From Pseudomonas sp. P7548 (GTDB lineage Bacteria > Pseudomonadota > Gammaproteobacteria > Pseudomonadales > Pseudomonadaceae): 32,853 bases of DNA. Where the stretch lies: NCBI RefSeq assembly GCF_013386585.1, contig NZ_JACARO010000051.1, positions 57,140 to 89,992 on the forward strand, read 5' to 3'. Below the pieces are notes generated by a model. The model did no database searches. It saw nothing but the letters and a program-made list of their open reading frames with translations, and was not told where the DNA came from. The translations under genes were made by a program, and so were the position numbers. Below, one piece after another: positions 17,607-25,876 of the stretch. Numbering within the stretch: position 1 is the stretch's first letter; the number at the start of each line of letters is the position of its first letter.

Positions 17607-18443
17607 ATGAGTACTTCTTTTACGGACTTGCCGATTGTGCGTGGCGAGCGCTTGGATATCCGCCCCAACCGCTCCCTGAGCATTGCCCACCACGTGGGCG
17701 CCACCAAACCCGACACGGTGGTGTTTTTCTGCCACGGCGCCGGGGGCAACAAGGACCAATGGCGCCTGCAATGGCAGGCCCTCAAGGCCGACGGCTACAG
17801 CCTGGTGGCCTGGGACCTGCTGGGCCATGGCGACAGCGCCAAGCCTCGCGACGAAAGCGCCTACGCCTGGTCGGAACTGGTGGCGGACTATGGGGCGATC
17901 CTGCAGCGCTACGGGCGCGCCCATAACCTGATCGTGGCCCATTCCTTTGGCACCGGACTGAGCCTGAGCACACTCTTGGCCGACAGCGGTGTGACCGTCG
18001 AAGCGGTGCTGTTGCTGGGCACGATGTTGCACCGGCCGGTGACCCGTGGCGGGTTGATGTCCTTGCCCGCATGGCTGCTCGAATGGCTGCGGCCGCTGTT
18101 GGCCAAAGGCTTTCGCGAGCGCGCCTGGCACGCCACGGCCGACCCGGCGCTGGTGGCCTATGAAGAGAAGCTCACCGAGCGCAACCCGCTGTACATGTTC
18201 AAGGCACTGATGAAACATGCGCGCTGGCCCGACGCCTCACGGATCCCCACCCTGACGTTGCCGATGAGTGTTCTGGCCGGTGACAGCGACGGCTTGACGC
18301 CCGCCAGTGGCGGCCAGGCCCTGGCCGCGCAATTGCCCAATGCGCAGTTCCAGGTGCTGGAGGCGTGCGGTCATCAACTGATGCTGGAGAAGCCCGTGCA
18401 GGTGCTGAATGCATTCAACACCTTGCTGGCAAAACGCTTATAA
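17607..18443 (+). CDS. Alpha/beta hydrolase
   Basis: This 278-aa alpha/beta-hydrolase-fold protein has the oxyanion block FFCHGAGGNKDQW near the N-terminus, VAWDLLGHGDSAKP, a nucleophile elbow AHSFGTG (with Ser as nucleophile), an acid-bearing LAGDSDGLTPASGG and a C-terminal His in EACGHQLMLEKP. The catalytic triad is therefore complete. ATG 17607 follows GAGGAA by ten bases; a TTG at 17589 is a weaker choice. No signal peptide is present. It lies 151 bases after the importer ATPase with a REPIN between, and no sigma-54 site was seen, so it is either read through from the importer operon or has its own weak promoter. It could hydrolyse an ester or thioester product of the pathway; the substrate is unknown. 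Confidence 0.88.
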   Translation: MSTSFTDLPIVRGERLDIRPNRSLSIAHHVGATKPDTVVFFCHGAGGNKDQWRLQWQALKADGYSLVAWDLLGHGDSAKPRDESAYAWSELVADYGAILQRYGRAHNLIVAHSFGTGLSLSTLLADSGVTVEAVLLLGTMLHRPVTRGGLMSLPAWLLEWLRPLLAKGFRERAWHATADPALVAYEEKLTERNPLYMFKALMKHARWPDASRIPTLTLPMSVLAGDSDGLTPASGGQALAAQLPNAQFQVLEACGHQLMLEKPVQVLNAFNTLLAKRL

Positions 18444-18588
18444 CCAAAAAACCATCAGCTATGCGATTCAGCTATTGGATTGTTCATAAGGTAATGCATT
18501 TAATTCGGGACCTAACTCATTGTTGCACGGAATAAATCAGCGTCTTCGCGCGTTGTAATGAGTCATCGTTCCGCCTTAGAGATTAGCC

Positions 18589-19524
18589 ATGAGCAACCCC
18601 GTTGCCGCAGCACCCGCGCCGTTGGTCCGTGTGCGTCACCTGAGCAAGGCCTTTGGCGCCCAGTCGGCGCTGGATCAGGTCAGCCTGGATATTTACCCGG
18701 GTGAAGGCGTGGCATTGCTGGGGGCCAGCGGGGCCGGCAAGTCGACCCTGGTGAAAATCCTCGGCGGCCTGTTGGCGCCGGATACGGGTGAGGTGTGGGT
18801 CGATGGGGTGCAACAGCGGTTTGTTTCGCCGTTGTCGGCCCGTCGCGTCGGCATCGTGGCGGTGCACCAGCGCCCTGATGACGGTATTGCCCCCGGCCTG
18901 AGCGTGGCCGAGAACCTGTTGCTCGACGAGCTGTGCCAGCCCGACGCCGACTTCCTGCTCAACCGCAAGAACCTGCTGCAACGCGCCCAGGCCATCGCCG
19001 ACGGGCTGGGCCTGGACCTGCCGCTGCAACACCCGGTGGAGCGCCTCGGCCAGGGGGATCGGCAACTGCTGGTGCTGGCCCGGGCCTTTGCCCTGCAACC
19101 CAAGTTGCTGATCCTCGACGAGCCCACCGCTGCCCTGTCGGCAACCGATGCCGAGCGCCTGCTGGGCCTGATCGACAGCCAACGCGCCCGGGGCGTGGCC
19201 ATCCTCTACATCTCGCAACGCTTGTCCGACCTGCAACGGGTGACCAACCGCGCCATCGTCCTGCAGGAAGGCCGCCTCACCAGCGACCTCAACACACGGC
19301 ACCTGCCGAGCGCGGCCTACACCCTGTTCGGCGATGTGGCCGAGCACCCGCGGGTCACGCCGGACAAGACGCTGCCGGTTCCGTTTCTGGAGCGCTTCAC
19401 CCGCGCCGGGTTTATCCGCAACCGGGCGGAAGGGCGGGCGGTGCAGGAGCAACTGGCGGGGTTACGGGTCGATCCTGGCGTCGCGGGCTTGCCCCCGAAG
19501 CGCGGATACACGCCGGACGTCTAG
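18589..19524 (+). pseudogene. Orphan sugar-type ABC ATPase, probably truncated and decaying
   Basis: This 311-aa frame holds one nucleotide-binding domain of the sugar (RbsA-like) class: Walker A GASGAGKS at 45-52, a signature-like LGQGDRQ at 153-159 and Walker B LLILDEP at 173-179. RbsA-type ATPases normally carry two domains in about 500 aa. Here, after ~residue 250 the frame jumps to a segment, FIRNRAEGRAVQEQLAGLRV, that resembles the helical part of a second domain, and then ends. The DNA encoding the last residues (19482 onward, GCGGGCTTGCCCC) resembles a REP core, suggesting a non-native tail. The H-loop reads YISQR, with Gln in place of the expected His. No permease or binding protein is adjacent. 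I read it as a remnant of a lost sugar importer; an intact half-size ATPase is the alternative. Confidence 0.55.
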
Positions 19525-19618
19525 TGATGCGCCGTGCGGTGCCCGTTTATCCCGTTCATTTGCGGGCCGGGCGTTTATTCCCCAGACTGGTACCCCCGGC
19601 AAACTTCAGTAGCCCAGA

Positions 19619-20176
19619 ATGCCTGACACCTTGCTTCCCCTGGCCCTGCCTGGCATTGCGCTGCGACGCTGGCGCCTGCTGCACCGCGTCAAACAGCTGC
19701 ATGCCGCGCAGCTGTTCGGCGTCACTCAGTCGACCATTTCGCGTTGGGAAAGCGGCACGCAATCCATGGACTGCGCGGCACACAAGCAGTTGGAGGGCTT
19801 GTTGGCGGCTCGCCTGGATGGAGCGGCCGACCAAGTGCTGGCCCGGTTGGTCAGCGAGAGCCCACGGCCCATGCACCTCATTTGTGACCTGACCCATCGT
19901 TTGCTGGCGTGCTCGCCGGGTCGGGCCGCCGAGTTCACCCAGCCTGTCAGCGAGTTGCTGGGGCAGTCGCTCTGGCGTTTCGCGACGCCGGACATCGTCA
20001 GCAAGGAACTGGCCCTCAAGGCCTCCGGATGGCGGGACGCGTTGGCGCCGCCGGCGCTGGAGTTCACCACGGGTGCCAACGACTCCCTGCTCGTCCCCAT
20101 TCGCCCCGGTCGTTGCCGCTGGACGCGAATTCCACTCTCGGACGGAACGGCCGCGCGCCTGGTCGAGACACTCTGA
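19619..20176 (+). CDS. Small helix-turn-helix (XRE-like) regulator
   Basis: This 185-aa protein has an N-terminal helix-turn-helix region at about residues 15-48; the recognition-helix segment is LFGVTQSTISRWESG, typical of the Cro/C1 (XRE) fold. The C-terminal part, from PMHLICDLTHRLLACSPGRA to about residue 165, looks like a small PAS-like sensor fold, though this is a weak resemblance. It stands alone between the decayed ABC ATPase and the HD protein (91-base gap). No partner effector or operator can be named. The ATG is not preceded by a strong ribosome-binding site. Confidence 0.72.
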   Translation: MPDTLLPLALPGIALRRWRLLHRVKQLHAAQLFGVTQSTISRWESGTQSMDCAAHKQLEGLLAARLDGAADQVLARLVSESPRPMHLICDLTHRLLACSPGRAAEFTQPVSELLGQSLWRFATPDIVSKELALKASGWRDALAPPALEFTTGANDSLLVPIRPGRCRWTRIPLSDGTAARLVETL

Positions 20177-20267
20177 AGCACGGCTGCGCGCATATTTTAT
20201 GCGTGGACGTCCACCCCTGCCGCGCCTAGGCTGGTAATGACGGCGTATAGCGTATGCAGAGGGTGTA

Positions 20268-20855
20268 ATGGAGATTGAAACAATCAAGGGGCGGCTTGAA
20301 TTTCTTCGCGAGGCGGAAAAACTCAAGGACGTGCTCAGAAGCGCGCACACCTCGTCGGGGCGCGCCGAAAGCACGGCGGAACATAGCTGGCGCCTGTGCC
20401 TGATGGTGATGGTCTTCGCCGACCAACTGGCCCATCTCGATGTGCTGAAGGTGCTCAAGATGTGCGTGATTCATGACTTGGGCGAGGCGATCCATGGGGA
20501 CATTCCTGCCGTCAGCCAGGCGTTGTTCCCCAACAAGGGCGAGCAAGAGCGAAACGATCTGCTGAGCCTGACCCGCACCTTGGATGACAGGCTGCAGGCC
20601 GAGGTGCTGGCGCTCTGGGATGACTACGAACGTGCGCAGTCGCCCGAGGCCCTGGCCGTCAAAGCGCTGGACAAGCTGGAGACCCTCCTGCAGCACAATC
20701 AGGGCAAGAACCCACCCGGTTTCGACTATGAGTTCAACCTGGCCTACGGCAAGCGCTATACCGATGCCGACCCCCTCTTCCAGTTGCTTCGCAGCCTGAT
20801 TGACGAGGGCACCCGGGAGAAAATCATCATCAACAGCAAGGCCTGCGACGAGTAG
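20268..20855 (+). CDS. HD-domain phosphohydrolase (YfbR/HDDC2-like)
   Basis: This 195-aa HD-superfamily protein keeps the metal and catalytic residues H39 (STAEHSWR), H69-D70 (CVIHDLGEAIHGDI), E73 and D135 (KALDKLETL). This pattern fits the YfbR/HDDC2 group, which dephosphorylates 5'-deoxynucleotides or related phosphates in the cytoplasm. Length is close to YfbR (about 200 aa). It is convergent with the glycosyltransferase gene that ends nine bases downstream, and no terminator hairpin is evident in the gap. It is probably a stand-alone gene; a link to the left-hand locus is not supported. Confidence 0.87.
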   Translation: MEIETIKGRLEFLREAEKLKDVLRSAHTSSGRAESTAEHSWRLCLMVMVFADQLAHLDVLKVLKMCVIHDLGEAIHGDIPAVSQALFPNKGEQERNDLLSLTRTLDDRLQAEVLALWDDYERAQSPEALAVKALDKLETLLQHNQGKNPPGFDYEFNLAYGKRYTDADPLFQLLRSLIDEGTREKIIINSKACDE

Positions 20856-20864
20856 TTCGCTGGC

Positions 20865-22382
20865 CTATCGGGCCGATGGCACAAACGCCACGCTGCCACC
20901 GCCACGCTTCTGAAACAGCCGCTCGCCATTGTCCGGTTGGGTGGTGATCACCTGATGATCAGCCCCCAAGTACGCCAGCGGCGTGGGGTCGTCCTTGGAG
21001 TATTGCGCGAAGATGATCGTGCGTTGCGGGTCGAAGGTTTGGCCGCTGGTTTTTTCCAGCCAGGCCAACATCGCGGCGCTGTCGCCCTGGCGTGGGAAGT
21101 CCTGGGTTTCGGCGACGTAGTAGAAGGGTTTGCCGCCGTTTTGCAGGTACATCGGCAGCTTGTTGTCGACTTCCACCAGCACCATCTGCCACTGGTTCCA
21201 GGGCGCGGTCTTGACGGCCTGGGTTCGCACGTCTTCGACGAAACGGGTGACGCCGCCGTTGCTGTTGGTCCACGGGTAGACCACACCCAGCACCAGCAGC
21301 ATCAGTGCAGCGGCGATGCCAAACCCTTTCTGCCAACGCGGCCAGCTGGCTGGTTTTTTCTGCAGGCGTTCGCTCACCCACCAGGCGGCCAGCAGTTGTG
21401 CAAACGGCACCAGCGGCAGCACGTAGTAGCTGCGGCGGCTGCCGCTGGCGGTGAAGAACACAAACAGCAGGCCCAGGCCCCATACCAGCCAGCGCACGTT
21501 GGGCGGGGATTGCTTCCAGTGCCGTAGCGCCAGCCACAGGCCAAGCACCCAGCACGGTGCCCAGGGCAGGGTGTAGGCGGGCAGGTAGATCAGGTAGGTG
21601 TAGATCGGCCCCATGTGGTCGAAGGGGTCGAAGAAGCGCACCACGTTTTCCTTGAACACCAGTTCCAGGCCGCTTTCGCCGTAGGTCGGTGCGCCGTAGA
21701 GGTGGGACAGCACGAACGGAATGGCATAGAACCCCGCCGCAATCACCAGCGCCAGCAGCACGCGCAGGTTGAGGTGACGTTTGTAACGCCCCTGGCTGAG
21801 CAGGTGTGGCAGCAGCACCAGGCCGGGCAGCACAAAACCGATCAGCCCCTTGAACAGCGACGTGGCCGCCAGCAGCAGGAAAAACACGCAGTAGCGGCCC
21901 AGCCGAGTGTCATCCGGCCCACGCCAGTACCACCACACGGCCGCCAGCACGCCGCACACGGTGAGTATGTCGGCGGTGGCCACCCGGGCCCAGAACAGGA
22001 AGTAGAAGGTGGTGGCGAGCATCCAGCCGGCAATCAGCCCGGTGCCCTTGCGGAACAGGCGCTCGCCGATCAGGTAGACCAGCCAGATGCTCAGCCACGC
22101 CGCGATCACCGACGACAGGCGCAACGACCAAGGGCCGAGCCCGCCCATCAGGTTGGCAAAGCCGGTGATCAGCCAGTACGACGGCAGGGGTTTGTCGTAG
22201 TAGGGCGCGCCCTTGAGAAACGGGTCGAAGTAATCGCCGCTTTGCAGCATCTGCAGGGCGATGTTGGCCCAGCGGGTTTCCGGCCCCCACAAGTCGCGGC
22301 TGCCCAGGCCTGCCAACAGCAGCAGCGCCGAGACGCCCAGCAGCAACAGCAGGGCGCCGCGTTCGGTTTTCCAGACACTCAT
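20865..22382 (-). CDS. ArnT-like family 39 glycosyltransferase
   Basis: This 505-aa polytopic GT-C enzyme (GT39/PMT_2) transfers a sugar from a polyprenyl-phosphate donor in the periplasm. The N-terminal catalytic loop reads GSRDLWGPETRWA (residues 27-39), followed by APYYDKPLPSYW; the first acidic position of the ArnT loop (WxxDE) is here PE, with D30 a few residues earlier. It has about 10-12 hydrophobic segments and a C-terminal periplasmic domain. It starts 27 bases after the arnT stop and is probably co-transcribed. It is a paralogue of arnT, and its acceptor could be lipid A, core sugar or another cell-envelope glycan. Confidence 0.85.
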   Translation of the reverse strand: MSVWKTERGALLLLLGVSALLLLAGLGSRDLWGPETRWANIALQMLQSGDYFDPFLKGAPYYDKPLPSYWLITGFANLMGGLGPWSLRLSSVIAAWLSIWLVYLIGERLFRKGTGLIAGWMLATTFYFLFWARVATADILTVCGVLAAVWWYWRGPDDTRLGRYCVFFLLLAATSLFKGLIGFVLPGLVLLPHLLSQGRYKRHLNLRVLLALVIAAGFYAIPFVLSHLYGAPTYGESGLELVFKENVVRFFDPFDHMGPIYTYLIYLPAYTLPWAPCWVLGLWLALRHWKQSPPNVRWLVWGLGLLFVFFTASGSRRSYYVLPLVPFAQLLAAWWVSERLQKKPASWPRWQKGFGIAAALMLLVLGVVYPWTNSNGGVTRFVEDVRTQAVKTAPWNQWQMVLVEVDNKLPMYLQNGGKPFYYVAETQDFPRQGDSAAMLAWLEKTSGQTFDPQRTIIFAQYSKDDPTPLAYLGADHQVITTQPDNGERLFQKRGGGSVAFVPSAR

Positions 22383-22409
22383 GGGGCTGTACTCGTGGCA
22401 AGCGCCGCG

Positions 22410-24065
22410 TTAAGGAAGTTTCGGGTAAATGATGAGTAACAAGGCGCCCTTGCGATACCGTTTGCCGCCCGCAGGCAACTGGCCCTCCTCGCGATGTTCG
22501 CTGGTGCTCTTGACCCGCATCAGCACGCCGACCGAACCCTGTTGGCGGGCCTCGGCCAGCCACGGCTGCACACTCTCCAGGCTGACTTTGCGGTGCACTG
22601 AACCCGCGTACTTGAGGCCATAGCGCAGCTCGCCTTCGGTGTCGTAGAACGCCACTTCTGGCCTGCGCAGGCGCCAGGACAAGGCAGACGCCGAACCCAA
22701 CTCGTTGCTCAGCAAAGCATGGGTTTGTTGCAATTCATCCAGATGCTCCAGCACAAACTGGTCGGGCATTTCGTTATCGGTGATCTCTTCGGGCATGCCG
22801 GCCGGCAGCAACGCGACCAGCAGGCCGATGCCCAGCGCCGGCATGGCCCACAGCGTCAGCGGGCGGAACGCTTGCAGCAGGTTGGCGAGGATCCAGCCCA
22901 GCAGCACGATAAAGGCCAGGGACAGGCTGAACATCTCTGCGTGGCTGTTGCTGTAGAGCGGGTCATCGATCTGCAGGTAGATCAGCGCGCCCATGGCCAC
23001 GAGGCCGATGGCGAAGTTGAGCAGGCCGTTGCAGCGCAAGGCGCGGGTCTTGCCCTGGTTGAGTTGGTCGATCAGGGCGTGCCCCATCAGCAAGGCCAGG
23101 GGCAGCAGGCACGGCATGATGTAGGTCGGCAGCTTGCCGTTGCTCAGGCTGAAAAAGCCCAGGGGCAGCAGCAGCCACAGGGCCAGGAACACCATCTTCG
23201 GCTGGGCTTTTTCTTTCCAGGTCTTGAGCGCGGTGCTGGGCAACAGCGCCGCCCACGGCAGGCACGACACCACCATGATCGGCAGGAAGAACCACCACGG
23301 GCGGGCGTGCTGGGCATTGTCGGCAGAGAAACGACGGATGTGCTCGTGCCAGAAGAAAAAGCGCCAGTAGTCCGGCTCCTGCAGATGAATCGCCCACACC
23401 CACGGCAGACACACCACCACGGCGACTAGGATGGCCAGCGAGCCATAGCGCACCAGCTCACCCAGGCGGCGTTGCCAGAGCATGTAGGGCACAGCGATCA
23501 GCACGGGCAGCAGCCAGGCTAGGAAGCCCTTGGTCATGAAACCCATGGCACAGGCCACGCCCAGCAATACCCAGGCACGGAGTCGGCCGCGGGCCGTCTG
23601 GCTGTCGAGGGCAAACCAGAGCGCAACGAAGCTCAAGTTGACCCACAACGTGAACTGCGGATCGAGGTTCGAATACCCGGCTTGCCCGGCCACCAGGCCA
23701 AAGCTCATGTAGAGCAGGGCGCAGGCGAAGCTCTTGCGTGGGTCGTTCCACAGGCGGCGTGCGATGACGTAGGCCAGCAGCACGCTCAGGCCGGTGGTGA
23801 GGGCTGAGGCAATGCGCACGCCGAACAGGTTTTCACCAAACACTGCCTGGCCCAAGGCAATCAACCAGTAGCCGGCAGACGGTTTTTCGAAGTAGCGCAC
23901 ACCCATGAAGTGCGGTGCCACCCAGTTGCCGCTCAGGAGCATTTCCTGGCTGATCTGGGCGTAGCGTGTTTCATCCGGAATCCACAAGCCATGCAGGCCC
24001 ATGGGCAACAGGTAGAACACGGCGAAGGCCAGCAGCAACACGGGCAGGGGTTTCAAACGGGTCAT
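22410..24065 (-). CDS. arnT: Lipid A 4-amino-4-deoxy-L-arabinose transferase ArnT
   Basis: This 551-aa protein has the length expected for ArnT, which moves L-Ara4N from undecaprenyl phosphate onto lipid A phosphates and so confers polymyxin and cationic peptide resistance. The periplasmic catalytic loop is LWIPDETRYAQIS (D31, E32), followed by VRYFEKPSAGYW; the ArnT-typical DPQFTLWV and YWRFFFWHEHIRRF blocks and a soluble C-terminal domain are present. ATG 24065 follows AAGGAG with an 11-base gap. The rest of the arn biosynthetic operon is not in the window, so donor sugar must be made elsewhere. The neighbours are an Ais-like phosphatase upstream and a second GT39 enzyme downstream, forming an envelope-modification group. 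Confidence 0.92.
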   Translation of the reverse strand: MTRLKPLPVLLLAFAVFYLLPMGLHGLWIPDETRYAQISQEMLLSGNWVAPHFMGVRYFEKPSAGYWLIALGQAVFGENLFGVRIASALTTGLSVLLAYVIARRLWNDPRKSFACALLYMSFGLVAGQAGYSNLDPQFTLWVNLSFVALWFALDSQTARGRLRAWVLLGVACAMGFMTKGFLAWLLPVLIAVPYMLWQRRLGELVRYGSLAILVAVVVCLPWVWAIHLQEPDYWRFFFWHEHIRRFSADNAQHARPWWFFLPIMVVSCLPWAALLPSTALKTWKEKAQPKMVFLALWLLLPLGFFSLSNGKLPTYIMPCLLPLALLMGHALIDQLNQGKTRALRCNGLLNFAIGLVAMGALIYLQIDDPLYSNSHAEMFSLSLAFIVLLGWILANLLQAFRPLTLWAMPALGIGLLVALLPAGMPEEITDNEMPDQFVLEHLDELQQTHALLSNELGSASALSWRLRRPEVAFYDTEGELRYGLKYAGSVHRKVSLESVQPWLAEARQQGSVGVLMRVKSTSEHREEGQLPAGGKRYRKGALLLIIYPKLP

Positions 24066-24205
24066 AAAAACGTCGCTCCTTGACGTTCAATGGCAGAAAA
24101 AGGGTGCAGGAAAGTAGTAGTGCAAAACATCAAAGTGTTCACTAAGTCACTGAAAATAATCATGGCGTCCCTAACTAACAGGCACAACTAAACATGCCAG
24201 AAACG

Positions 24206-24233
24206 GGCTGTCGTTTTGCTGAACACGACAGCC
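24206..24233. other. Hairpin between the histidine phosphatase gene and arnT
   Basis: GGCTGTCGT (24206-24214) and ACGACAGCC (24225-24233) form a perfect 9-bp stem with a 10-base loop, 24 bases after the phosphatase stop. No T run follows in the direction of transcription. It may attenuate transcription between the two genes. Confidence 0.5.
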
Positions 24234-24256
24234 GCTGGATATGTAAAAAAGTGTGT

Positions 24257-24931
24257 TTAAAGTTGTTTGAGCGCGGCGGGCCAATCCTGGCTGTTCATAA
24301 TGCCCAGGGTCTTGAACTTGCCATTGGGCAGTACCTTGACGAACAGCGCGCTGCCGTATTCGGCGGTGATGGCATGGGGGAACCCCAAGGCCTGTTCGAA
24401 GTCGTTGATGCACGCGCTGTGCGTGATCAGCACCAGGTTGTGGTCGGGGCGTTTGTTGCTGAGGATCTCTTCACCCATGGCGTCTCCACAGATGGCCAGC
24501 GGGCCGGCGGACAGCTCGGTCTTGCCGAAGACGAACAGTGACGTCTGGGCGGTGCGAGTGGTGGGGCTGCTGAGCACGTCCGTCGCCTGCATGCCCAGGG
24601 CGTGGAAGGCTTTGCCCAGTTCGCTGGCGTGCTGCGTGCCGTTGATCGTGAGGCCGTCGGCCGGACCGAAGCAGGGATTTTTCGAGCGGTCGCAGCGTTC
24701 TTCATGGCGTACCAGCACCACCACGTCGCCGTTGCGCCAACTGGCCAGGAGCCCGGAGTTGATCAGGTGGTTGCGCACGCCCAGGTTCGTCGGCGACCGA
24801 GGCCAGAACACGAAACCGGACACCAGCAGGCTGACGATGGCCATGCCCAGCCAGAGCCTTTTCAGGCGCCTGAAAAGGCCTCGGCGCACACGCGGTTTGG
24901 TCAGGGTAAGGTCAACCACACTATTCACCAT
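24257..24931 (-). CDS. Membrane-anchored histidine phosphatase, Ais/PmrG-like
   Basis: This 224-aa branch-2-like histidine phosphatase has an N-terminal membrane anchor (about residues 27-43) preceded by a basic stretch, so the catalytic part should face the periplasm. The phosphate-binding motif is LVRHEERCD (R75-H76-E77), with R126 in SPTTRTAQT and the second His H171 in LVLITHSACIN. Ais (PmrG) removes a heptose phosphate in the LPS core of enterics and adjoins the arn operon there; its place just upstream of arnT here supports a similar role. ATG 24931 begins a plausible N-terminus; an in-frame ATG at 24973 is possible, and neither has a strong ribosome-binding site. Confidence 0.8.
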   Translation of the reverse strand: MVNSVVDLTLTKPRVRRGLFRRLKRLWLGMAIVSLLVSGFVFWPRSPTNLGVRNHLINSGLLASWRNGDVVVLVRHEERCDRSKNPCFGPADGLTINGTQHASELGKAFHALGMQATDVLSSPTTRTAQTSLFVFGKTELSAGPLAICGDAMGEEILSNKRPDHNLVLITHSACINDFEQALGFPHAITAEYGSALFVKVLPNGKFKTLGIMNSQDWPAALKQL

Positions 24932-25046
24932 GGGCACTGTTGGCAGTGTTGTTATCAAACAGGCGCAGCGCATTGACGGATGCCCGTAGTGGAGTAGGAG
25001 ACTGTCACAGGGCTGCTGTCTTTTCGCTGAACATCCAGCTGTTAAA

Positions 25047-25077
25047 AGTTGCCGTCATTGGCAACTAACAAGTTGCC
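25047..25077. promoter_or_regulatory. Triple AGTTGCC half-sites in a divergent promoter region
   Basis: AGTTGCC at 25047-25053 and its complement GGCAACT at 25060-25066 form a 7-bp palindrome with a 6-base centre, and a third direct copy lies at 25071-25077. The cluster sits between the phosphatase gene and the divergent ATPase gene. The arrangement looks like an operator, but no regulator can be named. Confidence 0.45.
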
Positions 25078-25206
25078 GCTCTACGACGCGTGGAGGGCAA
25101 TGTAGAGAGGCATGGGTGGGCGGCCGGTGAAATCCATGTGAAAAATTCGCACGGCGCGCAAAGTCAGCCGTTATCCTCGTTGGCAGTCCCCCGAGCGAGC
25201 GTATGT

Positions 25207-25875
25207 ATGTTGCACGTGCAAGGTGTTCTCAAAAGTTACGCCACCGCGCAAGGGCCCCTGGCGGTGCTGGCAGGTGTCGACTTGCACTTGGCGGCGCGCA
25301 GCAGCCTGGCGCTGATGGGCGAGTCGGGCAGTGGCAAGAGCACCTTGCTGCACCTGGTGGCCGGCCTCGACCGAGTGGACGGTGGCAGCATCCAGGTGGG
25401 CGAGCAGCGCCTTGACCAATTGAGTGAGGCGCAACTGGCCCACTGGCGGCGCACCGAGATCGGCCTGGTGTTCCAGCAGTTCAACCTGATCGGCAGTTTG
25501 CGCGTGGAGGACAACCTGGCGTTCCAGGCGCGCCTGGCCGGGCGTCTTGATCCGCAGTGGCAGGCGCACCTGGTGGAGCGCCTGGGGCTGGGCGACTTGC
25601 TCAAGCGCTACCCGGAGCAGCTCTCCGGTGGCCAGCAGCAGCGGGTGGCGGTGGGGCGTGCATTGGCCTCGCGGCCGGGCTTGTTGCTGGCCGATGAACC
25701 CACCGGCAATCTCGACGAAGCCACCAGCGATGACGTGCTGCAACTGTTGCTGGACCTGTTGCGCGACAGCCCCACCAGTCTGCTGATGGTCACGCATAGC
25801 CCGCGCATTGCCGCACGGCTCGACCACCAGGTGATGTTGCAGCGTGGGCGCGTCGTACCGGCGGACGCGCGTTGA
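25207..25875 (+). CDS. ABC transporter ATP-binding protein (LolD/MacB type)
   Basis: This 222-aa ATPase is of the LolD/MacB/FtsE class, which works with FtsX-like permeases in mechanotransmission or lipoprotein and small-molecule export. Walker A GESGSGKS is at 38-45, the Q-loop VFQQFNLI at 88-95, LSGGQ at 139-143, Walker B LLLADEPTGNLD at 159-170 and the H-loop His at 197. ATG 25207 begins the conserved MLHVQGVLKSY; a longer frame back to 25090 is not family-like. The permease starts just after its stop (GTG 25877), so the two are coupled. The permease is broken by a nonsense codon, so this ATPase may now lack a working partner. Confidence 0.9.
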   Translation: MLHVQGVLKSYATAQGPLAVLAGVDLHLAARSSLALMGESGSGKSTLLHLVAGLDRVDGGSIQVGEQRLDQLSEAQLAHWRRTEIGLVFQQFNLIGSLRVEDNLAFQARLAGRLDPQWQAHLVERLGLGDLLKRYPEQLSGGQQQRVAVGRALASRPGLLLADEPTGNLDEATSDDVLQLLLDLLRDSPTSLLMVTHSPRIAARLDHQVMLQRGRVVPADAR

Positions 25876-25876
25876 G

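Noticed and set aside
18444..18588. Possible promoter or riboswitch upstream of the orphan ABC ATPase
   Set aside because: The stretch is A/T-rich but no -35/-10 pair of good quality, conserved structure or named motif could be supported.
20878..20893. TGGCAC at the convergent junction of the HD and GT39 genes
   Set aside because: There is no TTGC at the required distance and it lies within the 3' end of the GT39 coding sequence.
23546..23561. Sigma-54-like TGGCACAGGCCACGCC
   Set aside because: The GG-N10-GC spacing fits, but the -12 box is ACGC rather than TTGC, and it lies inside the arnT coding region with no gene properly placed downstream.
25844..25876. Upstream ATG for the FtsX-like permease
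   Set aside because: It lies within the ATPase gene. The GTG at 25877, directly after the ATPase stop, gives the typical FtsX N-terminus.
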